Part shown: piece by piece, positions 5,241 to 10,583 of the stretch
How the letters are laid out: every line of letters begins with the position of its first letter
Position numbering within the stretch: the first letter of the stretch is position 1
DNA from: Baffinella frigidus
Lineage: Eukaryota > Cryptophyceae > Cryptomonadales > Baffinellaceae
DNA: 10,583 nucleotides
Assembly (NCBI GenBank): GCA_026770585.1
Contig: MU648347.1
Coordinates: 1-10,583, forward strand
Direction: 5' to 3'
Program-made: the position numbers and the translations under genes
The notes under the pieces: model-generated
The model's database searches: none
What the model was told of the DNA's origin: nothing
What the model saw: only the letters and a program-made list of their open reading frames with translations

Positions 5241-5324
5241 TGTAGGCCGCTACCGAGCGAGGACGGGACACGATTTTAAAAACTTTAACCTGAATCCTGA
5301 AGGAAATGGACTTTTAAAATGAAA

Positions 5325-5370
5325 AGCCAGGACCGGAATCCCGGTCCTGGCTGTGCCTCGTGCACGAGGC
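5325..5370. repeat. Adjacent hairpin and perfect palindrome
   Basis: AGCCAGGACCGG (5325-5336) and CCGGTCCTGGCT (5341-5352) form a 12-bp stem with a 4-nt loop. Two bases later GCCTCGTGCACGAGGC (5355-5370) is a perfect 16-bp palindrome. Role unknown. Confidence 0.85.
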
Positions 5371-5475
5371 CGGGATCTGTACAGCTGTCGAGCCAACTCG
5401 GCACATGAACACGAGCTCGTACCGGGATTGTTAAAAAATAATACAGCAGTCGTAATAATGTTGCGTCCCATTGTG

Positions 5476-5497
5476 CCCACCCTGGAGGCAGGGTGGG
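5476..5497. repeat. 8-bp perfect hairpin
   Basis: CCCACCCT, a GGAGGC loop, then AGGGTGGG, followed by GGTATTTT. It lies between the 115-codon ORF and the 5840 gene. Confidence 0.7.
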
Positions 5498-5839
5498 GGT
5501 ATTTTGAGCATTCTTAAGTCAACTCCCCTTGAACAGGACTGAGCCCTCAGTCCCCCGTGATGAATGGATCTGGTACAAAACGGTCTTATAAGTATTTAAG
5601 TGGTACAAATCCTGTCAACTTTTGCGATAAAGGGTTATTCGGGATTGGCCGCAAGTCCCCTCCAGGGTGGTCAGCACTGGTTTACTAGTCTACAGGGGGG
5701 TTAGCTTTAGGGGATCGGCTGACAAAACGAAAACAAGACTCAAGGGGTAGCTTTCATCAAGGGTCTATCATTACTTTCATCTTCCGTTCACCAAGAACCA
5801 AGAACCAAGGCGACCCCCGACACGAACCTCGCAGCCACC
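5498..5839 (+). promoter_or_regulatory. Putative upstream region and 5' UTR of the 5840 ORF
   Basis: No ORF. An AT-rich TTATAAGTATTTAAG lies near 5585, about 250 bases upstream of the ATG, and could be a core promoter. The last 60 bases contain ACCAAGAACCAAGAACCAAGG and end in GCAGCCACCATGG, an excellent eukaryotic start context. The promoter reading is inference only. Confidence 0.3.
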
Positions 5840-6361
5840 ATGGCAGCCACGGGCACGTTCTTCCTCTCTGCCCCGCGTCTCGTCCGCGACGATTATGTTT
5901 CCCCGGTGCTTCCTTCTTCCAAGTCGGTCGGAGACCTCCGTGGCGTGGGTGCGCGGCAGGCGAGAGCGGCCTTGCCGCGCACCCACGCCAAGGTGGCCGC
6001 CCGCCCAGGCCTCCAGCGGTGCGCATCGGCAGAGGGCTCGACCGGGTGGGTGACGTATGATGCGCTCTTGGCACACCGGCACACCACACGGCGGAGGCAC
6101 AGTGCTTGCCTCGACTTCCCGAGGCTCGTGTCATCCTGGGACTTCGACGACGAGCTCGAGGAGGCTGCAGCGCACAAGGACGACACACACGACGTTGCCA
6201 CGTTCACACCCCTGTCGTCCGCCGCTGCATCCGCGGGCTTCACACCCACCTCCTCTTCACTCCGCGCCAGCTCCTCCAGCTCCGCCTTCGGTCGTTTGGT
6301 GTCCAGGCCCTATCCCGTGCCCAGCACGGGGCCAGAACCGACCACCGGCCCTCAGACGTAA
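5840..6361 (+). CDS. Hypothetical 173-residue protein, best gene candidate in the window
   Basis: Complete ORF from ATG at 5840 (GCCACCATGG, an ideal Kozak context) to TAA at 6359-6361. Third positions are mostly G/C throughout. It begins MAATGTFFLSAPRLVRDDYV. Residues 80-88 are basic and include RRHS, which fits a basophilic (PKA-like) phosphorylation consensus. Residues 100-108 are acidic (WDFDDELEE), and 126-148 are Ser/Ala-rich (SSLRASSSSSAF). The tail is Pro/Gly/Thr-rich. It has no membrane segment and no Cys/His metal motif. The first 15 residues are not a clear signal or plastid transit peptide. An 18-bp perfect inverted repeat (5941-5958/5973-5990) lies in the coding sequence. The composition suggests a largely disordered protein. 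Family unknown; it may be a single exon of a longer gene. Confidence 0.6.
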   Translation: MAATGTFFLSAPRLVRDDYVSPVLPSSKSVGDLRGVGARQARAALPRTHAKVAARPGLQRCASAEGSTGWVTYDALLAHRHTTRRRHSACLDFPRLVSSWDFDDELEEAAAHKDDTHDVATFTPLSSAAASAGFTPTSSSLRASSSSSAFGRLVSRPYPVPSTGPEPTTGPQT

Positions 6362-6376
6362 GGAAGAATGGAACAA

Positions 6377-6431
6377 GTTGATTTCCCCTGCAGACTACAC
6401 CCTGAGGGTTGAGTCTGCAGGGGAATTCAAC
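6377..6431. repeat. Hairpin F1 just downstream of the 5840 ORF
   Basis: GTTGATTTCCCCTGCAGACT (6377-6396) pairs with AGTCTGCAGGGGAATTCAAC (6412-6431), 19 of 20 positions, around a loop containing ACACCCTGAGGGTT. A related hairpin with the same flank (TTGCTTT.GTTCACTTCTGG) is at 8086-8134. It starts 16 bases after the stop codon, so here it could act in the 3' UTR. Confidence 0.8.
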
Positions 6432-6512
6432 TTTTGCTTTCGTTCACTTCTGGTGTCTGGTGGGAGCCTGTTGTCCAGGGGTAGCCAGAAAGCTGCGGAA
6501 GTTGGCGTCTGA

Positions 6513-6618
6513 TAGCCCTTCAGTGGCGAGTAGGCGCATACGCCCTACCGTAGGGCCCTAGGACCTGCCTAGGACCTGTAGGCGGTCCTTCAAAGACCCC
6601 CTCGCCACTTAAGGGATA
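6513..6618 (+). mobile_element. TIR element B5 (102 bp, TA-flanked)
   Basis: Element at 6515-6616 with left end GCCCTTCAGTGGCGAG and right end CTCGCCACTTAAGGGA between TA dinucleotides. The core half is CATACGCCCTACCGTAGGG, with a symmetric CGG to CCG change at the palindrome centre. The variable half (CCTGTAGGCGGTCCTTCAAAG) differs from both other B subtypes. Confidence 0.85.
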
Positions 6619-6689
6619 TGTCAATATGTTCGACTCCGCCGCAGGCGCGCGCTGGCGCGCGCTGGCATGAGTGTCCTTTCCACCAGCCC

Positions 6690-6822
6690 TTCGAGGTGGA
6701 CCAAACCGAGGCTGGAGCGCGCGCCGATTTCTCGGGCGGCGCCTGAGAAAACGAATGTGCCGCCAGAGAAAATGACTCCAATCAATCGTCGATTTGGTCC
6801 GCCTCGCAGGGCTGGTGGTTAG
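6690..6822 (+). repeat. Repeat G, copy 1
   Basis: About 130 bp from AGGTGGACCAAACCGAGGCT to TCGCAGGGCTGGTGGT, colinear without indels over most of its length with 7890-8022, but clearly diverged (I estimate about 80% identity by eye). Both strands stay open over much of it in both copies (plus: TNVP..., minus: AHSFS.APPE). The changes are not concentrated at third positions in the plus frame, so coding is not established. Confidence 0.75.
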
Positions 6823-6831
6823 GTCCTGAAG

Positions 6832-6952
6832 TACAGGGGTGAATCGCTCATAAGAAAGCGCCCCCCCCTAGGAACCTACAGTAGGCCTATGTCTAGGGCC
6901 CTACGGTGGTCCTAGGGGGGTGGGCGTTTCTTATGAGCGAGGTACCTCTGTA
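6832..6952 (+). mobile_element. TIR element A5 (117 bp, TA-flanked)
   Basis: Element at 6834-6950, again 117 bp, with left end CAGGGGTGAATCGCTCAT (GTACC altered to GTGAA) and right end ATGAGCGAGGTACCTCTG. The centre is the shared core (CCTACAGTAGG and CCTACGGTGG). It is followed directly by D4. Confidence 0.88.
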
Positions 6953-6960
6953 GGGTCGTT

Positions 6961-7146
6961 CAGGTCCTTGAGGTTCTTTTAACTCCCACTATCCCTTAAG
7001 TGGCGAGTAGGCTCATACGCCCTACGGTAGGGCCCTAGGACCTGCCTAGGGCGAGTTAGGGTGAATATTCGCCCGTCCGCCACTTAAGGGATAGTCGGAC
7101 ACCGGAACTTGTTCTGTAGACAGGCCATGGTTCCTTTCGGATCTGA
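6961..7146 (-). repeat. Dispersed repeat D, copy 4, split by element B6
   Basis: CAGGTCCTTGAGGTTCTTTT and AACTCCCAC lie left of B6, and CGGACACCGGAACTTGTTCT and GTAGACAGGCCATGGTTCC lie right of it. Together they match uninterrupted D2, with CTCCCAACATAGGCGGACAC as the unoccupied site. Homology stops after CTTTCGGATCTGAT. Confidence 0.82.
6990..7093 (+). mobile_element. TIR element B6 (100 bp) inserted into repeat D
   Basis: Best-preserved B element, 6992-7091, with ends TCCCTTAAGTGGCGAG and CGCCACTTAAGGGA between TA dinucleotides. The middle has CATACGCCCTACGGTAGGG, CCTAGGACCTGCCTAGG and GTGAATATTCGC. The other D copies supply the empty site, which has a single TA. Confidence 0.92.
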
Positions 7147-7430
7147 TTACTGATTACTGAATTTATTAAAGAGGGTTCGCCGTTATTGCCTAACCCGTGC
7201 CATTACCAGACTATGATCGGTCCATTTTACACCCCGCTCAGTCTGTCTCCGAGGGATGCTCCCCGAAGATTGGCGCGGATGAAGTAAACGACGAAGGAGA
7301 GGTTTGGTAGATCACATCTGCCCCCTCTGGTACATCATACGGAGGGCACCCCCCCGCAAAGGGGGGTGCGAGGTAAACCTGTAGCGTGTGCAAACACCAC
7401 ACGCGAGGCTAGTGTATCACTCAAATCAAG
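7147..7430. other. Unique spacer with a G/C hairpin
   Basis: No coding ORF seen. Contains GCACCCCCC...GGGGGGTGC (7346-7369, a stem of at least 9 bp) and CGTGTG...CACACG near 7385-7403. It starts with a small direct repeat, CTGATTACTGATTACTG. Confidence 0.5.
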
Positions 7431-7540
7431 GCTCAAGGGCCTCATTTAGGACCTGTATCGAGATGAATAAAGAAGAAGAAGCTGGCGCGCTGGCAGTAGG
7501 AAAGACCTCTCTCTCTGTGACGCGGGGCGTGTTTGGAGGA

Positions 7541-7574
7541 GCCTTGTATATACAAAGAGGAGTGTAGATAAAGT
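7541..7574 (+). repeat. Repeat H, copy 1
   Basis: GCCTTGTATATACAAAGAGG then AGTGTAGATAAAGT. A related copy is at 8236-8266 (GCTTGTAAATACGAAGAGG then AGTGTAAATCAAG). Confidence 0.6.
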
Positions 7575-7690
7575 CTGGGGATACAACCCCGTGTAAAGTC
7601 ACTCTGGGGATACAACCCCGTGTAAAGTCACTCTGGGGATACAACCCCGTGTAGGATGACCGGAGTGACTTTACACGGGGTTGTATCCCA
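7575..7690 (+). repeat. 29-bp minisatellite (about 3 units) plus an inverted unit
   Basis: Units start CTGGGGATACAACCCCGTGT at 7575, 7604 and 7633, with spacing exactly 29. The reverse complement of the unit (GAGTGACTTTACACGGGG then TTGTATCCC) follows at 7663-7689. The inverted unit can pair with any of the direct ones, and each unit has an internal GGGG...CCCC stem. Confidence 0.92.
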
Positions 7691-7702
7691 CTCAAACACC
7701 CG

Positions 7703-7849
7703 ATGAGGATACCCTTTAGCCGGTTTCTGCCGCGATCCTTCTGCACCGGGGGGCCTGATGTGATCCGAAAGGAAGCATGGCCTTTCTGCAGGATAAGTTC
7801 CGGTGTTCGCCTATCTGGGGAGCTCGAAGAACCTCAAGGACCTAAAGGT
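7703..7849 (+). repeat. Dispersed repeat D, copy 5
   Basis: Runs from GATGAGGATACCCTTTAGCC to GAACCTCAAGGACCTAAAGG. It shares the long-form left part of D3 from GAGGATACCC onwards. It directly follows the 29-bp minisatellite. Confidence 0.8.
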
Positions 7850-7889
7850 TGTGTCCTCAGATAAAGCGGTTTCTCGCGAAGAATGACCC

Positions 7890-8022
7890 TCCGAGGCGGA
7901 CCAAATCGAGGCTGGGGCATGCGCCAATTCCTCGGGCGGCACCTTCGAAAACGAATGTGCCACACCAGGAGATGGCTCCAAACAATCGTCGATTTGGTCC
8001 GTCTCGCAGGGCTGGTGGTCTA
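7890..8022 (+). repeat. Repeat G, copy 2
   Basis: GAGGCGGACCAAATCGAGGC through TCGCAGGGCTGGTGGTC, colinear with 6690-6822. Here G precedes the F hairpin. In copy 1 the F hairpin precedes G. Confidence 0.75.
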
Positions 8023-8085
8023 CCGCGGGGGTGCCCCCACCAACTAACCACCAGAAAAGAACCACATCGAAGAATGGCAAAATCT

Positions 8086-8134
8086 GATTTCCCCAGCAGA
8101 CTAAACCCTCAGGGTTCAGTCTGCAGGGCAAATC
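8086..8134. repeat. Hairpin F2
   Basis: GATTTCCCCAGCAGACT and AGTCTGCAGGGCAAATC pair at 15 of 17 positions around a loop with AAACCCTCAGGGTT. The right flank CAACTTTTGCTTTGGTTCAC and CTTCTGGTGGCTGGTGG matches F1's flank. Confidence 0.78.
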
Positions 8135-8195
8135 AACTTTTGCTTTGGTTCACTTCTGGTGGCTGGTGGCCCTGTGATGGTCCTGCGGTGCCCCG

Positions 8196-8316
8196 CTCAT
8201 TCGAAGGCGCACCCCCCCCCTAAGAACCTCAGGAGGCTTGTAAATACGAAGAGGAGTGTAAATCAAGGGGGGGGGGTGAGACGCACCGCCCCTGGGATGG
8301 TCTTTACCTCATAGTA
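8196..8316. repeat. Possible decayed A-like element containing repeat H copy 2
   Basis: GCTCATTCGAAGGCGC and a run of nine Cs resemble the left arm of family A. GGGGGGGGGGTGAG lies about 40 bases on. Between them is the H copy at 8236-8266. No TA-flanked ends can be placed, so the assignment is weak. Confidence 0.3.
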
Positions 8317-8477
8317 CCACACAGCGGGCTACAAAGGGATTTTCGGCCCATTGCGGGCCGAGTTTCCGTTACCTTATCCGTTGGAACCCCCCCATGTCCC
8401 TACGGGTTGCCTACCGTAGGGTCGTAGGTCTTGTCGCTTAGGGATTATTCAAACTCCCTTCCAAGTCCGCTGTGTGG
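8317..8477 (+). mobile_element. TIR element C2 (161 bp)
   Basis: Ends CCACACAGCGGGCTAC and AAGTCCGCTGTGTGG. It contains TTCCGTTACCTTATCCGT, a C run, and the core TTGCCTACCGTAGGGTC. Its stem-loop reads CGGCCCATTGCGGGCCG where C3 has CGGGCACTCAGCGCCCG; the inner G-C pair is reversed to C-G and the stem remains paired. Confidence 0.85.
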
Positions 8478-8490
8478 TCTAACCTCCTGT

Positions 8491-8546
8491 GAGCCTCGGT
8501 CGGACAGGTGACGAGCCTCGGTCGGACAGGTGACGAGCCTCGGTGG
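8491..8546 (+). repeat. 22-bp minisatellite, about 2.5 units
   Basis: GAGCCTCGGTCGGACAGGTG units start at 8491, 8513 and 8535 with a period of 22. The third unit breaks off after GAGCCTCGGT. It lies just beyond the right end of C2. Confidence 0.9.
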
Positions 8547-8657
8547 TTGACTAATGAAGGTAAGTTCTCTCTCGCTTGTGTGTGGGCCTTGGCCGTCGCG
8601 GCCTCTCTCCTCCCAAGCGGGGTCTCATCTCCGAGTAATGGTCCTCCATCTGCATGA

Positions 8658-8797
8658 ATCTCGGGAGATAACTGAATCAGTTCATTTTCAACATGAGGTT
8701 GAATAGGAGAAATTTGTTAAGGCGTAGTCAATTTAATCGGGCCTCCTAATTAACTGAAAACGCTAAATAGGGAGCTGATTCAGTCATCTTCAGAGAT
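8658..8797. repeat. AT-richer inverted-repeat unit
   Basis: ATCTCGGGAGATAACTGAATCAGTTC (8658-8683, 26 bases) pairs with 8772-8797 at 22 of 26 positions, enclosing about 88 bp of AT-rich DNA. It could be an old foldback element or a structured RNA. It has no core motif and no obvious target duplication. Sequence either side (8550-8657, 8798-8902) shows no gene. Confidence 0.55.
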
Positions 8798-8902
8798 GAG
8801 TTCGGTCACTGAGTCGCTGCGTCTCCGGCCCTCTCATCACTCCTACCCTTTGAACCTCCCGACTTTCACAGGGCAACGGCAAGAATACAGGGTAGTTGAG
8901 CC

Positions 8903-9072
8903 AACCCTGAACCCTAAACCCTAAACCCTAAACCCTAAAACCCTAAACCCTAAAACCCTAAACCCTAAACCCTAAACCCTAAACCCTAAACCCTAAACCC
9001 TAAACCCTGAAACCCTTAACCCTAAACCCTAAACCCTGAAACCCTCAACCCTCAACCCTAAAACCCAAAACC
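8903..9072 (+). repeat. Interstitial telomeric array 1
   Basis: CCCTAAA heptamers with CCCTAAAA octamers and CCCTGAA/CCCTCAA variants, in the same orientation as the left-end array but about 8.9 kb inside it. It starts abruptly after GTTGAGCCAACCCTG. Confidence 0.95.
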
Positions 9073-9159
9073 TAGTTGAGCCTACGGCATCGACTACGGT
9101 AGACCATATGGCTGTCCTAGGAGCCCTACGAAAAAAACAGGCGCAACCCGCGGAAATCT
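9073..9159. other. Non-telomeric interruption with a core-like remnant
   Basis: GCCTACGGCATCGACTACGG, then TAGACCATATGGCTGTCCTAGG and GAGCCCTACG, resembles an altered copy of the shared TIR-element core with no recognisable ends. It splits the two interstitial arrays. Confidence 0.45.
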
Positions 9160-9420
9160 AAACACTGAATCCTAAACCCTGAACCCTAAACCCTGAGCCT
9201 CAAACCCTAAACCCTGAAGCCCTAAACTTTAAACCCTAAAATTTTAAACCCTAAACCCTAAACCCTAAACCCTAAACCCTAATCCCTAATCCCTAATCCC
9301 TAAACCCTGAACCCTAAACCCTAAACTCTAATCCCTAAACTCTAAACCCTTAACCCTAAACCCTAAGCCCTAAACCCTAAACCCTAAAGCCCTAAACTCT
9401 AAATCCTAAAATCCTAAACC

Positions 9421-9459
<39 letters not shown>

Positions 9460-9720
9460 ACCCTAAAACCCTAAACTCTAAACTCTCAACCCTAAACCCA
9501 ACCCTCAACCCCAAAACCCTAAACCCTAAACCCTGAGCCCCAAACCCCTAAACCCTAAACCCTAAATCTAGCCCCTAACATCTAAACCCTAAACCCTAAA
9601 CCCTAAACCCTAAACCCTAAACCCTGAACCCTAAATCCTAAACCCTAAACCCTAAACCTTAAACCCAATTCTTCAACCCTCAACCCTCAACCCTAAACCC
9701 TAAACCCTAAACCCGAACAC
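9160..9720 (+). repeat. Interstitial telomeric array 2
   Basis: About 560 bp of CCCTAAA repeats with variant blocks: CCCTAAT (about 9283-9300), CCCTCAA (about 9418-9465 and 9672-9692) and single-base slips. The clustered variants point to amplification after loss of telomerase maintenance. Confidence 0.95.
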
Positions 9721-9771
9721 CCTGAAGTCAACCCGCCTGATATGGCTCCATCCTCTCCCTGGGGAGGTCAA

Positions 9772-9862
9772 GTAGGGGTGTAGGGTTGAGGGTGTAGGGG
9801 TGCAGTTTAGGGTGTAGGGGTGCACCCCTACACCCTGAAACTGTTTAGGGTTTGTGTCGTTG
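9772..9862. repeat. Head-to-head telomere-like palindrome
   Basis: G-rich units (GTAGGGGTGTAGGGTTGAGG, then TTTAGGGTGTAGGGGTG) run into C-rich units. CAGTTTAGGGTGTAGGGGTG (9803-9822) pairs with CACCCCTACACCCTGAAACTG (9823-9843) with one unpaired base and no loop. TTTAGGGTTTG follows at 9844. The orientation flips exactly at GTGCAC. Confidence 0.88.
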
Positions 9863-9916
9863 GAGGCGGACTTCTTCTCGTCAACCTTGTTTCTGACCAA
9901 CGAAAAAGTTCACACA

Positions 9917-10077
9917 CCACGCAGCGGGCTACGACGGGATTTTCGGGCACTCAGCGCCCGAGTTTCCGTTACCTTATCCGTATGAACCCCCCTGTGTCCC
10001 TACGGATTGCCTACCGTAGGGTCCTAGGTCTTATCGCTTAGGAGTTGTCCGAAATCCCTTTGAAGTCCGCTGTGTGG
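9917..10077 (+). mobile_element. TIR element C3 (161 bp)
   Basis: Ends CCACGCAGCGGGCTAC and AAGTCCGCTGTGTGG. The centre is TTGCCTACCGTAGGGTCCTA. The stem-loop CGGGCACTCAGCGCCCG matches C1 (inverted) more than C2. ACA lies on both outer sides, a possible 3-bp duplication that C1 and C2 do not support. The right end meets D6 directly. Confidence 0.85.
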
Positions 10078-10180
10078 ACAGAGGGGCTTGATGTGACCCG
10101 AAAGGAAGCATGGCCTTTCTACAGAACAAGTTCCGGTGCCCGCCTATGTTGGGAGCTCGAAGAACCTAACGGACCTGAAG
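10078..10180 (+). repeat. Dispersed repeat D, copy 6 (left part missing)
   Basis: Starts at ACAGAGGGGCTTGATGTG, matching ACAGGGGGGCTTGATGTT in D1, and runs to GAACCTAACGGACCTGAAG. The upstream CCGGTTCTGCCGCGATCC half of D is not found left of C3, so C3 marks a deletion or recombination point rather than a simple insertion. Confidence 0.8.
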
Positions 10181-10214
10181 GGGCGTGGCTCCTTATGAGC
10201 GAGGTACCCATGTA
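10181..10214 (+). mobile_element. Right half-arm of an A element (A6)
   Basis: GGGCGTGGCTCCTTATGAGC then GAGGTACCCATGTA matches the right arm of family A. The left arm and core are absent, and D6 takes their place. Confidence 0.7.
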
Positions 10215-10230
10215 GCGTGTGCGCTTCTTA

Positions 10231-10328
10231 CATCCTGCACCTACACCCTACACCCCACACCCTGCACCCTACATCCTACACCCTACATCCTACACCCTAC
10301 GTCCTACACCCTGCCCCCTACGCCCTGC
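10231..10328 (+). repeat. CCCTACA-type telomere-like array
   Basis: About 14 units dominated by CCCTACA, alternating with TCCTACA and CCCTGCA variants. It resembles the CCCTACA block at 190-232 of the left-end array. Confidence 0.88.
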
Positions 10329-10395
10329 CAAGCGCTTGCATATGGCGGGAGACGAGACAATTCTTTCACGCATTCTTAGAAAACACAGCCCCGAA

Positions 10396-10450
10396 ACTCT
10401 AAACCCTCAACCCTGACCCCTCAACCTTAAACCCTAAACCCTATACCCTG
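10396..10450 (+). repeat. Short degenerate telomeric array
   Basis: Units such as CCCTCAA, CCCTGAC and CCCTAAA over about 55 bp. The remaining 10451-10583 has no gene; it contains a small TCACCAA...TTGGTGA hairpin near 10510 and ends in a GT run. Confidence 0.85.
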
Positions 10451-10583
10451 CCGTGAGCCATACGCGCACAGGGCCTCCACTGTCTAGCTCTGACTCCGTC
10501 TATTTGGTCTCACCAATTTGGTGAAACCAGGCTCTTTTCCACTCCAAAGTTCGGGCGGGAGATAGCGTGCGGGTGTGTGTGTG

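Noticed and set aside
5893-6249. 118-codon minus-strand ORF opposite the 5840 gene
   Set aside because: Antisense shadow of a better-supported plus-strand ORF with an ideal Kozak start.
7575-7660. CRISPR-like array
   Set aside because: Units are contiguous with no unique spacers, so this is a minisatellite.
7426-7746. 106-codon minus-strand ORF over the 29-bp minisatellite
   Set aside because: Not a separate gene: it consists largely of translated minisatellite plus repeats D and H, and the unit length of 29 shifts frame from unit to unit.
7811-8223. Opposed ORFs across repeat G copy 2
   Set aside because: Open on both strands, and differences from copy 1 are not concentrated at third positions in the plus frame. 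Treated as repeat G rather than a gene.
1-10583. Dinoflagellate spliced-leader, tRNA or rRNA genes
   Set aside because: I looked for the spliced-leader motif, tRNA T-loop patterns and conserved rRNA segments and saw none. A covariance-model scan would be decisive.

Overview
The window is nuclear DNA from a eukaryote and lies in a subtelomere. It opens with CCCTAAA-type repeats, the C-rich strand of a TTTAGGG telomere, in the orientation expected if base 1 is at or near a left chromosome end. Similar, more degenerate arrays recur at about 8903-9072, 9160-9720, 10231-10328 and 10396-10450. TTTAGGG telomeres occur in plants and green algae, and also in dinoflagellates, chromerids, Toxoplasma and cryptophytes. 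The few coding stretches are GC-rich at third codon positions, start in good Kozak contexts, and include intron-like junctions. A GC-rich unicellular alga or protist fits best. I cannot name the species.

Most of the window is repeats rather than genes. Three families of short non-coding elements with terminal inverted repeats (TIRs) fill it. Family A is 117 bp (120 bp in one copy), begins CAGGGGTACC and is flanked by TA. It has five full copies and one half copy. Family B is about 100 bp, begins TCCCTTAAGTGG and is flanked by TA, with five full copies and one truncated copy. Family C is about 161 bp, begins CCACACAGCGG and has three copies. All three carry the same palindromic core, CCTACGGTAGGGYCCTAGG. 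In several copies a change in one arm is matched in the other, so the hairpin is kept.

Layout: 1-355 telomeric array with a captured exon scrap. 359-723 a truncated and then a full copy of a small GC-rich coding end, separated by a core-rich inverted repeat. 723-1994 a tandem array of the gene-end repeat with A, B and C elements at its unit junctions. 1995-2740 a small ORF, two A elements and palindromes. 2741-3600 a perfect 45-bp hairpin and inverted, permuted D/E modules. 3859-4445 a probable gene on the minus strand. 4566-5500 a foldback element, an unusual 115-codon minus-strand ORF and hairpins. 5840-6361 the best gene, a 173-codon plus-strand ORF of unknown function. 6377-8550 duplicated modules (F, G, D, H) with A, B and C insertions and minisatellites. 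8658-8797 a foldback-like unit. From 8903 to the end are interstitial telomeric arrays, a head-to-head telomeric palindrome, and a C-D-A composite.

No rRNA, tRNA, CRISPR array or recognisable transposase is visible. The TIR elements are therefore non-autonomous and would depend on an enzyme encoded elsewhere. The coding candidates show no pathway link to each other.
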